From Spongilla lacustris (lineage: Eukaryota > Porifera > Demospongiae > Spongillida > Spongillidae), in NCBI GenBank assembly GCA_949361645.1, contig OX442422.1, positions 5,207,642-5,271,641 on the forward strand: a DNA stretch of 64,000 nt, read 5' to 3'. Shown in pieces: positions 36,479-48,266 of this stretch. Under the pieces are notes generated by a model. That model made no database searches. It was not told the DNA's origin and saw only the letters and a program-made list of their open reading frames with translations. Within the stretch, counting starts at the first letter, position 1, and each line of letters opens with the position of its first letter. A program made the translations under genes and the position numbers.

Positions 36479-36751
36479 CCGGCATGCAATTACATGTAGG
36501 CGTCGATTGACAATATATGTATCTCATTACACATTTTGGTGAGCAGCTCTCAAATAAGTACAACTAGGGAGCGTGTCATCGTTTTGTGACTGGTAATCGT
36601 TCCACCATTCTTCATTTCCCGGCTGAATAATCGACGACATTACGCACAAAACTATTTTTCATTTGTTAATTTGATTAACGACATCATTAGTTTTAATACT
36701 GTTGCCGGCTGAAGTATTTTTGGTACGAGATTTCCTTTGTTCAGCGATAAA

Positions 36752-36790
36752 ATGGCCGTTATATCCGGGACACCTAAATGTAAGTTAAAC
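36752..36790 (+). other. Repeated ATG cassette 2 of 4
   Basis: ATG at 36752 (GATAAAATGGCCGTTATATC) with the same upstream block as cassette 1. The predicted start MAVISGTPK runs into a GTAAGT donor-like site. It lies just downstream of the Ginger-like element in copy A. No downstream exon was identified. Confidence 0.4.
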
Positions 36791-37620
36791 TTAGCATTGC
36801 GATGGTGTTATTATAATTTACCTCTGATGTATACATGCTTCTCCTCTCATGGTCGATACATTAACGTTGCCCGCCAATCCTTTTGAACTTGCTAGCTACA
36901 TGTCAAATACAAGAGGCACTAAATTGTCAGTTTCATTGACTAACATGTAGACGAAACGCTTAGTTTATTAATGCAATTAGGTGTTGATCAAATAAGGACA
37001 GATAGCTTGTCACCTTTTTGTGGCTGGTCAAAAAATGCTTCAAGATTTGTTTGGAAGATTTTTTTCCCCTTCGACTTTAATTCTGGATCACTTCCTTAAA
37101 CTAGATCTAGCTTGTAGTGTGTGAGTCTTCTGTTGTAGGTATAGTGTTTTCTCACAAGAAGTTATACCAGTGTGGAACGTATTATCTCCTAATATTGCTG
37201 AAGCCACACGAATCCTTCACACTTTCAAGTCACACCTGTCTTGAGTTGATTTATAAAAAATTTAAAAAGTGCATGCATTCTAACAGGGAATATATAAGTG
37301 TATGTACATGTAATTATTTACCTTCAGTGTATTGTGCATACCTGATAAATTTATAAAACTGGAGGAAACTATGCATTAAAACATGGAACATTATTTATCA
37401 GCAAGACTGAGACATAGTTGGATATAGCTCAAAGTTGCATGACAAGGGAGGAAGAAACATTTAATTATTGAACGCCTTTATTTTGAAAAGGTCCAGGTGA
37501 AGGTCCCTCTCTCAGTAGTACATGTACAATGTATGTACAGTAATTCAAGTACAAAATCGCTATAGAACATTGGAAAACCAGCATTGCTGATAGTTTGGTA
37601 GAGGTATTTAAGTTGACCAT

Positions 37621-39526
37621 GCTACCAGGGAAGCAAAACAATACAACAATTTGAGGTCCTTAGGTCCGTATTCCACATAACACAAGGAATGTCGTATTGT
37701 TGTGGTTTGCTGTACTGCTTGGCTGCATGCAATTGAGCAAGGGATGTAAATAAATAATTGATAAATACCACGAATTGTATTCATGCTGGTTGTGCACATA
37801 TTATGTATATTTGTAGTGATATGATTGGTCTTTAGTGCCAGTTACAGCGATTTTACACATGCACCACAACAAAGAAATGTTACAGTCCCACATGCAAATC
37901 CGATGATGTTATAACTGAGACACACACTCTGCAGTATAGCTTCTGCCATCTCGTTCTGTGATTTTTGCATTGAAATTAAAAACTGTTATAATCAAACAAT
38001 TCAAAGCTGTTTTCAATAGATAATTCTTTGTATAATCAGGAACCAAACAAATCAATCATAGTGAGCAAAGTGCAGATAGTGTAGTGTAGATAGCTTCGTT
38101 TATTAACCATTCAATTTGTTGACACTTTAATACTGTGGAAGGGAAAGGGATTTCTACCAATCATTCAATTTGTTGACACTTTAATACTGTGGAAGGGAAA
38201 GGGATTTCTACCAATCATTTTGTGCATACAGGCATGGGGAGACAAGACTATGAGTTGTGTACATTAATTTTACAAGTTTCAACCCAATTAGGTTTCATTG
38301 GAGAAGCATAATAAAGTTATGAAAAAATCTTCTTTGCGAACTGCCTGATGCCTTGGCCATCAACTTAATTCCTTTCATATTGTTCTACATGGCTATTAAT
38401 AAAATGTTTTGCCAATATAGCATGTGCACATGCAATATGTATGGTTTGCTGCAATTACCAAATTACCATAATAACAAATCCCCATGCACAGACCTATGCC
38501 ACCAATACATCTGCGGCAAAGCACCTATTTCCAGTAAAGGAGGCTATTATATCCTTTCCTTCTGAGCCTTTTATGCTTGCAAGCACAAGCTGATGTCCGA
38601 TCCAGCATTTTCATGTATATGCATTGATGTGAGAGGTGAAAGATACAAAACAACTTGTCGAGAATGTTTTAATATATGTATTTATAACTTAATGAATCTA
38701 TAATTTCCATAATTCCTTGTTTCGTTACTTTACTCAATTGCTGTCTAGAAATCCTACATCACCAATTTCTCATTTTAATCAATTCTTGTCTAAAGACGTT
38801 CTCTAAAGTTCAATATAGATCGGACAGTAGATCTACATTGGGAATGGGTGCATGTGTTGTTAATCATATTCATGACATTTCGTACCTACATCGATCATTT
38901 TGAAACTCTTGATGCAAACAGTAATGAGCAGATGTGATCTGAGTGAAGGCAGTAATAGATAAACATTTCGGAATAGCCATGTGCAATGTATACATGTACG
39001 TCCCCAAGCAAGACAAAAATGCTATTCTAACAAAGAACACGCATTTCTGATCGTTTGAAACGTGCTATCCTTGAAAAGGTAAGGAAGGAGTGTAGAGTTA
39101 TAGTTATGATGACCATGCTACACCATGGAAGCAGAATAACATAACATTAGGACTAGCTCTTGCCAGCATGCACAACAAGCACGAATATGAATATATAGGT
39201 TCTGATATGTGAAAATTCTTTAATCACTCTACACTCTTTCCCTACCATTTCAAGAGTAGCATGTTTCAAACTATCAAAAATGCGTGTTCATTGTAACATT
39301 TTTGTACTCGGATAATGCCTGGAGCTTACTTACTGGAGACATACATTGCAGATGCATATTCCTAAGTGTTTTTCTATTACATGTACTGGTTTCACACATG
39401 CAGATCACCTTTGCCCATTACTATTTGCATCAAGCGTTTCAAAATAATGGACTTACCCTTCTACTGCACTCTCCAAAAGAAAGACGTTCAACAAAATTTA
39501 ATGTTGCTTCATTGCCTATCCCTGTG
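37621..39526. other. Spacer between duplication copies, with a 54-bp tandem duplication
   Basis: At 38108-38217 a 54-bp unit (CATTCAATTTGTTGACACTT...) occurs twice in direct tandem, identical by eye. The rest is AT-rich without recognised coding sequence. Confidence 0.6.
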
Positions 39527-40182
39527 GTCCACTGCAGTGTGCACCTGCATAGTAACAAGCCACCAGGATCTTCAGATTTTAAGATACCTGCAATGGAGGT
39601 GGATGGGAGGGAGTAGAGGGGGTGATGACGAGAGGGTAGAGAAAGTGTTAATATACATGTAGCAATGAAGTCGATGCGCATTGCCGATGTCTGCGGCAAA
39701 TTTTTTTTAACTCCCGCATGCACAGTGTGCGCACGAAGTGTCATTGATTGTTTATTTGCTTATTTTGGAAATGCGAAGCTAACTGAACTATGTACTATGG
39801 ATACTTAATCAGCATTCCCAGTTACATGTATACTTGCTTGGTCTACATGTAGCTAGCTCGCGTTGTCAACTAGTCCCCACATTTACCACCGCACGTACAT
39901 CTAGTACGCGTTTTCCTTCTCATCCAAGGCACTAGCCCGATTTAGTGACAAAGATCATTCCGCCATTTTTTATTTCAATCCCGACCGAATTATCATTATG
40001 CACAAAACTTGTTTGACTTGAATTAGAATTGGAAAAAAATAGGAATTGCCATTAAATGAGTACCGATAATCCGGTTCAACGCCAGTTCGTCATTTTTTTA
40101 ATTGCACATAAAAGAAGTCTGCACCATCAGTTTAATACAGTTGCCGGCTAAGGTACTTTTCGTACGATTGTTCAACGATAAA

Positions 40183-40220
40183 ATGGCAGTCATACCCACA
40201 ACAACTCAATGTAGGTGATA
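40183..40220 (+). other. Repeated ATG cassette 3 of 4
   Basis: ATG at 40183 (GATAAAATGGCAGTCATACC), start MAVIPTTTQ, followed by GTAGGTGATAATG as in cassette 1. The upstream block CGCCATTTTT..CGACCGAA..CAACGCCAGTTCGTCATTTTTTT is conserved. Confidence 0.4.
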
Positions 40221-40774
40221 ATGTATCGGTGTTATTGTAATTTATACATTGTGCACATGTAGTTTGTATGATATTCGTAATTGGATCTTTTCTCATGATC
40301 GATGCTCGGGAAAAATATCGCACACTAACGTCGCCCGCCGCTCCTATTGACCTTGCTAACTACAGATCAAATGCAACAGGTACTAACTTATTTTGTAATA
40401 TTTTAAAGTTACGGCATGTAGACCGGCGTGCAATTACATGTACATGTAGACGTCGATTGACCAAATATGTATCTCTCTTTACACATTTTGGTGAGCAGCT
40501 CTCAAATAAAGTACAACAAGGGAGCGTGTCATCGTTGTGTGACTGGTAATCGTTTAACCATTTTTTATTTCCCGACCGAGTAATCGACGACATTACGCAC
40601 AAAACGATTTTTCATTTGTCAGTTTGGCTTGAATTAGATTAACAAATTGGAAACATATATATAGATATTGTCATTGGAGGAGTACCGTTAATCCGATTCA
40701 ACGCCAGTTCGTGATTTTGTACACAAAAGTTGCAGGTTATTTTTGGTACGAGTTTTCCTTTGTTCAGCGATCAA

Positions 40775-40815
40775 ATGGCCATTATACCCGCAATATCTAA
40801 ATGTAACTGTGTAAT
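40775..40815 (+). other. Repeated ATG cassette 4 of 4
   Basis: ATG at 40775 (GCGATCAAATGGCCATTATA), start MAIIPAISK, followed by TGTAACTGTG. Together with cassette 3 it repeats at a spacing of about 590 bp, so the cassette was duplicated inside the larger duplicated block. Confidence 0.4.
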
Positions 40816-41249
40816 ACCGATATCCCCGGTACTTTGCAATGTGACCGTGTTATTATAATTTTCTCTGATGTATACATGTCCAGCGACGTAGGGTGACGCG
40901 AGCAAGCCCCAACTGCTATTGTTTAAACGAGTACATTACCGAGTCATGAACGATAATGCGTGCCGTTCTTCAAAGTTTTGTTGGAGTAACGCAATCCTTA
41001 ATTGATGGGCAGGTATGTAATATTCGATAGGTCTACAGCCCGTACATTATAATCGTCATGGCACGAGAGACTGAGTATCGCGATATTCTAAGGTACAAGT
41101 GAAACAGCGTCTCCAGCTTCAAGCGACGAAGTGACAACATCTACAACAGCAATCTGCAACGAAGCCTGCTTGCAATATTATCTTCATTGTAGGTGTGGTC
41201 AATTGTAATGATTTTAAGATGCGTGCCCGAAAATGGGCGTGTTCGAAGG

Positions 41250-41253
<4 letters not shown>

Positions 41254-41298
<45 letters not shown>

Positions 41299-41309
41299 GG
41301 GGGGGGGGG
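41254..41309. repeat. Poly-G: G44, T, G11
   Basis: 44 consecutive G at 41254-41297, one T, then 11 G. It is the longest homopolymer in the window. A C9 tract follows at about 41371-41379 on the same strand. The reading frame 41193-41471 across it is artefactual. Confidence 0.95.
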
Positions 41310-41387
41310 TTTGACCTGGCCCTTGATTTTAAGAATTTTTGGGATGGTGTCTATAACTTTTTTTTTTTGCCCCCCCCCAGTGCTGTA

Positions 41388-42050
41388 AGCATTTTTGTAC
41401 TTGAATTACTGTATATACATTGTACATGTACTACTGAGAGAGGGACCTTCACCTGGACCTTTTCAAAATAAAGGCGTTCAATAATTATATGTTTCTTCAT
41501 TCCGGCGCGATTAATGCAATTAGGCGTTGATCAAATAAGGACAGATAGCTTGTCATCTATTTGTGACTAGTCAAAAAGTGCTTCGAGATTTGTTTGGAAG
41601 ATTTTTTTCCCCTTAGACTTAAAACCTTACAATAATAGGGGTCACTTTCTTAAACTAGATCTCGTATTATCTCCTAATATTGCTGAAGCCACTCACACTT
41701 TCAAGTCAAACCTGTCATAAGTTGATTTATCAAATTTTAAAAAAGTGCATGCATTCTAACAGGGAATATATAAGTGTATGTACATGTAATTATTTACTTT
41801 CGGTGTATTGTGCATAACTGATAATGTATAAAACCTAAGGAAACTATGCATTAAAAGATGGAACATTTTTTAAAAAGATGGAACATTTTTTATCAGCAAA
41901 ACTGAGACATAGTTGGATATAGCTCAAAGTTGCATGACAAGGAAGGAAGAATCATATCATTATTGAACGCCTAAGGACCATGCAGGTGAAGGTCCCTCTC
42001 TAAGTAGTACATGTACAATGTATATACAGTAATTCAAGTACAAAAATGCT
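41388..42050. mobile_element. 663-bp segment bounded by about 95-bp inverted repeats
   Basis: 41388-41489 (AGCATTTTTGTACTTGAATT...CTGAGAGAGGGACCTTCACC) is the reverse complement of 41958-42050 with few differences. The same sequence occurs singly in copy A at about 37462-37555. This suggests a MITE, or that one end was copied in inverted orientation. No target duplication is visible and no protein is encoded. Confidence 0.6.
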
Positions 42051-42110
42051 ATAGAATATTGGAAAACCAGCATTGCTGATAGTTTGGTAGAGGTATTTTT
42101 GTTGACCACG

Positions 42111-43027
42111 CTACCAAGGAAGCAAAACAATACAACAATTGATGACATCAATTCACTACCCAGTACTGTAGTGCAACAATCAAAGCGTCGCAAAGCAATG
42201 TAATAATAAAGACTATACTAACGCTAGTAAGCCACGCATACACCTGGTACTGAAGTAACATGCATGAGCCAACGTCGCTTATATGAAGGCAACGCCCACG
42301 AATCGTGTCTCAGTCACTTGATAATATGCTTTCCACGACGAAATAGCTTACAATCGCACTAGATAGGCAGTTAAGCCCTATCTTTGCACGAATTGGACAC
42401 CCATTAACACTACAATCAATATGATTCCATCATTATGTTGCTGTAATGCGAGCTAAAGTGCAATTTTTTTTTTAAAGTGATGAATTTTTTTGAAAAAAAA
42501 AAATTTTTTTTTTCGCCTAGACCCCACCCCTTCTTTAACTTTCATACCTCATAACTTTTTTTCCTACACCCCCCTGAAAAAAAGAATAGCATATTCGTGA
42601 TGCTCTCAATGAGCTCTTCAAAGTTGGGTGATGGTGTTTTCCACTTTGTTTTTGCCCCCCCCCCCCCCCCCCCCCCCCCCTGTGAGAGGCGTGAGGACAG
42701 CCACAGTCCGTGAGCATGCTGGTTCCTCTACGGTGTTGTCAAATTACATGTATTATTATCATAGAGGGTTTTGATACAAATACTTAATTGGATTTATCCC
42801 ATAAATAAATAAAAATCAATTGCAGTCCTGAATTATATTGACAGACATGTTGCATGTGACTCTGATGCAAGTAAAATGGCCAGACTGATAAAATAAAACA
42901 CGTAATATCTTTGCCAATACAGTGGACGTCGTACAGTAATCAAAGTGTGAAAATGCTTAACATATGGAAGGGGGTGTAAACTTGACATCGTTATAATTCA
43001 TGTTTTTTTCTTTTTTAATCAATGTAG
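42111..43027. other. Intergenic with a C26 run
   Basis: C26 at 42655-42680 and A/T-rich runs around 42470-42510. Sequence just before 43028 may be an intron of the following broken gene. No other feature. Confidence 0.45.
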
Positions 43028-43501
43028 CATATTTCGGTGTTAAGGTATTCAATGGTACAACTTGTCGAATCTACACTCAAGCATTTTGGAACGGGAGCGC
43101 AGATAATGCGGCTACGTACCAACGCTATGTACTTGCCGTTTCCGAACTATCCAGTTCGACATACAGTGTGCAGTTTGTAAATGTAAGGATATTACTGTAC
43201 ATGCACGTGCACCCAACTGCCATATACAATACATGCATATCTGATCTTGCCTTGTCCATATATATGTATATAGGAAGCGATCCGCGACGTCTCTAGGCGC
43301 AAAGGTTCATGCTGACTTTGTACTGACGGATTACACGCCTTCCGTTAATGGTCCAGGAAGGTCTTTGAGCATGTATACAACTGATAGCGCTGGAAAGAAT
43401 GTCTATCTCGCGGTACTAGTTCTCCATCCGGATCCACTACTGTGACTGCTAGTACAAGTCTAACAGCAGCTGCAGGGTTCAGCATTGTGTTTTACGGCTG
43501 A
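43028..43501 (+). pseudogene. Last two exons of a secreted or extracellular-looking protein, frameshifted
   Basis: Exon 43028-43182 (acceptor AATGTAG, donor AAT|GTAAGG) reads FGVKVFNGTTCRIYTQAFWN, then GSADNAATYQRYVLAVSEL. Exon 43278 onward (acceptor GGAAG, phase 0) continues RSATSLGAKVHADFVLTDYT, then SLSMYTTDSAGKNVYLA. The frame then slips by one nucleotide near 43415. The original frame hits a stop at 43445, whereas the other frame carries SPSGSTTVTASTSLTAAAGF and SIVFYG to a stop at 43501. N-glycosylation sites and Thr/Ser-rich beta-type sequence suggest an ectodomain. I do not recognise the family. Upstream exons were not found. The slip could be a real mutation or a sequence error. Confidence 0.5.
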
Positions 43502-44622
43502 CTCATGCATGACATTGATCGTATTTATCCAATGTACACTACATGTGCATTGTACATGCATGTAGTTGAATTAGACTTGCACAGTATTTGTAGTAACTGC
43601 GTTTTTTTCTTTTAGCCCTAACATGTAGTGAGTGTATGCTGTTTTGACAAGTAAGTCTTATTAACTTTTTGCAAGTACATATAGCACTCTTTTTTTTGGT
43701 CAACGTGCATGGGATATACGGAGATAGACGGAACAATAGATGGAGATAGACGGAAATCCACGAAAAGCATTAAAAATGTTAACAACACACCAATGCATAT
43801 ACAATGTACATCATGCTTGTAAAACGTTATAAATTTTATTATACAACCACGCATAAGCATTATAGCATACATGTATGTCAGTACATGCACAAGCATTAGA
43901 TTGGTGCAAAGGTTAAACTGCTTGCAAGCGTATAGGAGAAGAAGAGTGGAAGGCCTTAGGTCTTTAATCTATGATTATAATAGCTCAGCTATAGCAGGCC
44001 AGCTGCAGCCGGATGGGCTTATAGTCTGCTATACATGTCCTACATGTACTTAATTCACTCCAGCTTCACTGGAGGCTTATCCTACTGCTAACCTCCTGCT
44101 GGTGCGAATGAATAATGTTTCCTGGGCCTTTTCTCCCCAACCGTTATATATGTCTCTATACACTGAGCTGGGGGAAAGCACTCCTGCCCAAGCTCTTTGC
44201 ACTTTGGCCAGGCCATTCTTGGCCATCTTCACACTTTCTTTTATAATTCAGCAGGTGCCGCAACCAGCAAGTGTTCGGCCATATATACATACATGATTGT
44301 ACATACCGCTGCCGTACTGCGGACACATATTATCCACCTCCATCGAAATAAAGCAAAATTACAACACGAACCATTGTTATAAGAACAGCTGAAAAAGTGG
44401 CTTTTACTGTTGTTTTTATAGCTGCATCAGAGCTTATATACAATTAATAATAAAACATGGAACATAAGCAGGAAAAAAATACAGACATAACAATAACACT
44501 GTAACCCAACCCCCGTTTGAATGCTACATGTACAGTACTTATATAATGTCATCTTTGTTTGCATTAGAACTACGTACTTACCCGCATGTGGAAATAGTTA
44601 ATTACAGATAATAGAGTATTAT
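43502..44622. other. Intergenic, no supported gene
   Basis: AT-rich sequence with short open frames lacking any domain or splice logic. Nothing recognised. Confidence 0.45.
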
Positions 44623-44747
44623 CTAGGTGATGGGATGGCGGTAGGTGAAGTTTGCGATGGTTGTCAGATGCAGATGTGGATATTGTTCAATATCATCTGA
44701 CTTGGTAAAGGGCTGGAGGTTGGTGGAGATAGTGATGTCAGTGGAGC
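44623..44747 (-). CDS. Possible 3'-terminal exon, unrecognised
   Basis: After a good acceptor on the minus strand (GGGATCTTTTTCAG) 40 codons and a stop read STDITISTNLQPFTKSDDIE, then QYPHLHLTTIANFTYRHPIT. The splice signal and amino-acid mix are plausible for coding sequence but no family or partner exon is known to me. Confidence 0.25.
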
Positions 44748-45779
44748 CTGAAAAAGATCCCATCTCGAATTGGGTACAAATAAAGGAAGAAGAAAAAGGT
44801 GCTCTTCTGCTGTTCACCTTCTTACTCCTACATTGTATGTATGCTTCCCTACATACAAGTAGTGCTCTGCTTATAATTAGAAATCCTCTGCTTGTATAAG
44901 TTATAGTAAGGCCACCCAACCCACTTTGACATATAATTGGTGTGGCACATGCGGACACAATACAAAATGTCACATGACATGATCCTCATACTACTGAGAA
45001 CCTACATACAGAACAGGGACCAACTACCTATATAGCTTAGCTTTTGATTTTGAGCCTACTTTATTTCTAAAGAGATGGTGGGCCCATTCCACCTCAGGGG
45101 AAAAAACCTCACTGAAGTAAGGGGAAAAACCATGCCGGCTCTATTCAAACAAAATATCACGACATGGCACATAGCCACAACTTATATACATTTGTATTAA
45201 GAATCATGATGCTTCCGGATCTGTTGCCACTGGTCTGCTTCATCTCCAGATTTCTAGAAGCCTATGTATAAGATATAACACCACTGGGGTGGGGGGGGGG
45301 GGGGGGGGGGGGGGGGGGGTATAGTGACCATGCACATGACACCTAGAATGCTCACATATCAGCAGAAACCATCTCTTATACCACATGGCACTATGCGTAT
45401 GCATATCTAATACTCATCAACAGCCCAACACAGAGGCCATGACATTGTATCCAACGTACCAGGATATCAACACCCTTCAACAGCTATACCTTAACATACA
45501 ATCTGTTGGCCGTTACACTCAAACTGCATTCCTATAGGAGCATATTTTCTGTCTATTTTTTTCCTCAACTGACAGAAATGTGCATTTCTATAAAAGCATA
45601 ACCAGCCAGGCCTCAGCAAGCATATTGTCCACTGGTGCTGATAATGTTTTCCAGGTCTATATTAATTTATAGCACCAACCCATTCCTTATTTCAGGAACT
45701 AGCAGTTTGTAATGCTCATCTGAACCTTGAACAGTTCTCAATTCTAAACAGCAATACAAATAGCATGCATTTCTCAATG
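44748..45779. other. Intergenic with a G29 run
   Basis: G29 at 45291-45319. No gene recognised. Confidence 0.5.
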
Positions 45780-46320
45780 TTAATGTATAGCTAGGATACA
45801 CTAACATGAATATATTGACTTGAAAAATACATTGTGTGGGCACCGTCATATCACAATAAAACAGCTATTTTTAATGACACAAGGGTCCATACTGTAAAAC
45901 AGTTTCAATAACTAACGCGCACCTTGACGAATTTGGTGTGTAGTAAATAGAGCTATCAAAAAACTCTTTGGCACACAAACAAAACAGATTATCTATGCAT
46001 TTAAAATACTAAAATTAAGTTTAACTGATTCACAGCGCTCTAACATTGAAATAGCAAGTTAAGCAATTTTAATTTTTATGTCGAACTCTTAAATGGACCC
46101 TTGGGCACCATCCAAAGTTCATGAAATTGTATCCTGGTATAGACTATATAAGACCTAATAAATATGGCAAACGCTTCCTCAAGTTGGCGCCTTTAAAAAC
46201 TAGGGAATGGCTAATCGCGATGGAATACTACAAAAATCAATAAGGCACACACAATTACGCCGTATGCTGCCTTACATTTCGACATCATTAGTGTGTATCG
46301 TGCAACCCCTTTTCTTCTTT
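45780..46320. repeat. Dispersed repeat, copy 2 (partner at 11880-12430)
   Basis: Same orientation and landmarks as copy 1. It is followed at 46331 by AATAAAGTCCTAAATACC, which is also found at 13702 next to the 39-bp repeat end. Near 46467-46503 a GGGGGTCACC..ACACCGGT sequence recalls that end. The pieces may therefore belong to one family whose ends are ACACCGGT. Confidence 0.7.
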
Positions 46321-47143
46321 AACATAGTAATAAAGTCCTAAATACCTTCAAAACAACTGTATAAAACGCGTATCTTCTTGAGCACTCGTAGAGAAATCCA
46401 AAATACGGTCGCAATTTTTGACGGAATTTAGATCACCAGTTTCCGCCTACGCATACGCAATTTATTAAAGTAGGGGGTCACCCAATCCTCCGACACCGGT
46501 GCTCTATTGTCATAATTATAATTATGTCATATATTCAAGCATATAATATGCAAAACCGTTATCATATTGCATGTATAGCATACCAAAGCCTCTAACTTCT
46601 CTGAAAGTTAAAATTTACAGCGCTACATCGTTCGAAACCACAACCGTGCTAATTAAAAAAAAAAAAATTAAACCGCTCCAAAAATCATGCATTGACTATC
46701 AGCGTACCGCGCCTCTTTTTTATTGTTACATTGTTTGTAATATAAAAATATCTGCACACATGATGTACCATTATAATGCATTTGTCACGCTCTAGTAATT
46801 TTGTAGCTGGAATATCTATTTTACAAAATCGTGTAAATCAGTTATACCCAACTGAAACTATACCTACTCATGGAGCCGGCAAGGCTAGGTAGGTTTGTAA
46901 ATATCCCACATGCAGCTCTTTGCGTTTCTTAGTAGTATATCCTCACATTTCTTTGTGCCTTCTGGCTTGTCTTGACAGGCCCGTGCATGTAGGCGGTAGA
47001 AATCACTCTTGAATTGTCGTCTTGATTTCCAAGAAGTTACTTACACTAAACTGAGTAGTATAACGTCTTGCTACACCCCCGCTGCCCACAACTAAATGGT
47101 CAATATATATAATTCGTAGCCATTAGATGTTATCTCACCTATA
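46321..47143. other. Intergenic, no supported gene
   Basis: AT-rich. Includes the ACACCGGT-type repeat end near 46490. Nothing else seen. Confidence 0.45.
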
Positions 47144-47151
47144 TTAAGTTA

Positions 47152-48258
47152 TAGGGTGTGTAACCGGTTATCAGGTTATTCGGGTTATTCGGATATTCGC
47201 AAAAACCTATCCGCTCGAATAGTGATTTAGCATTACTCGGAAAAATCGATTATTGGATTTGTTCTATTCGAAATAACCGGTTTGTGAGTCTCCATTCGGA
47301 GGTACTTAGGTATTCGTCGTCTGCATCGACAATTCGCTCATTATTCGAATACATTTTTATGACGATATCCGGATACGCGTTTATGATATTACATGTACGA
47401 CAATAATTACTTCTAATTTAAAGTTATAACGTCACTGCTGTTACTATAAATATATACGTGGGGACGAGATCAAATACGGGCAGTAATTCGAACTACATGT
47501 AGCCAAAAGAGATCTCCCTCTTCACGTGTCATGGCGACGGATAGCTCCAGCTACAAATCAAAGTCAGTTCGCTTAGTGTATTTTGAACCAGCTGGCTTCT
47601 TGCATCAATCTCTCTGAGCTGATGTTGCCGCGATCGTACTAAGGCCTACTTAGTTACTAGTATTTTCAAAACTCGCGATGGTAAAATGGAGGCTGCATGG
47701 CTGGTAGTGCGTAAACGTCATCTGTGGTTCTATTCTGTTGGCATCAAGTGCGATGTGTACATCTGTAGACTGTAGGTACTGGTAAAGCTCAGCGTGGCCA
47801 CGCTAACTTAGGTCGGGACACGCCCAACTAGGTATGTGGTTAGGCCAAGCGATTTAGGCCTATGTAGGTAGCTGTGGTTGTGTGCTGAGTGCATCTGGTG
47901 TGATGTGGGTAGCTGTGGATGCATGCTGAGGGTACTGATCTGGTGTAATGTGGATAGTTGTAGTAGGGCATCTGGTGTGATGGGGGAAGCTATGGTTGTG
48001 TGCCTCATGAGGGCATCTGGTGTGATGGGGGTAGGTGTGTTTGTGTGCTGAGGGTATCTGGTGTGATGTGGGTAGCTGTAGGAGGGTCTCTGGTGTGATG
48101 TGTACATTTAGGTGGCTCAATGAGCAGAAAACCTGAATAACCTAGGTATTCGGCTGGCAAATTGTCAAAACCTATTCGGAAAAATCGATTTTCTATTAGT
48201 GTTTTAAAAGTATTCGGAAAAATCGATTTTCATTATTCAGGGGAGGTTACACACCCTA
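47152..48258. mobile_element. hAT-like element, 1,107 bp, with 8-bp TSD and internal minisatellite
   Basis: The ends are TAGGGTGTGTAACC and its reverse complement GGTTACACACCCTA. TTAAGTTA flanks on both sides (47144-47151; 48259-48266), an 8-bp target-site duplication. Subterminal copies of TATTCGGAAAAATCGATT and similar words occur near both ends. No intact transposase is present; a short frame beginning MATDSSSYKSKSVR near 47531 may be a relic. Positions about 47840-48115 are a minisatellite with units of roughly 35-45 bp built on GGCATCTGGTGTGATG and TAGCTGTGGTTGTGTGCTGA. The minus-strand frames there are repeat translations. Confidence 0.88.
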
Positions 48259-48266
48259 TTAAGTTA

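Larger units (their letters stand above)
33196..37620. repeat. Segmental duplication, copy A
   Basis: Apart from insertions, this matches 39527-42110 in the same order and orientation. Landmarks: TGCAGTGTGCACCTGCATAG (33204; 39534), GAGTACCGATAATCCG, GTCAAATGCAACAGGTACTA (34725; 40365), GTGAGCAGCTCTCAAATAA (36540; 40490), TTGATCAAATAAGGACAG (36982; 41526) and the GGTGAAGGTCCCTCTCT segment (37495; 41984). Copy A carries two insertions that copy B lacks (33856-34668 and 34786-36478). I see no conserved long reading frame. Confidence 0.85.
39527..42110. repeat. Segmental duplication, copy B
   Basis: Direct-orientation partner of 33196-37620. It retains the uninterrupted target site of the Ginger-like element at 40423-40426. 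It carries its own insertion block at about 40880-41510, which includes the G44 run and the left inverted repeat at 41388. ATG cassettes at 40183 and 40775 are within it. Confidence 0.85.

Noticed and set aside
39661..39690. MRIDFIAT on the minus strand, like the first catalytic block of the integrase
   Set aside because: The homologous sequence in copy A at about 33259 is not integrase-like and no neighbouring integrase motif exists, so the match is likely chance.
41193..41471. 98-codon-scale poly-glycine frame
   Set aside because: Produced by the G44 run.
47808..48120. Pro/His/Thr-rich frames
   Set aside because: Translations of the minisatellite inside the hAT-like element.
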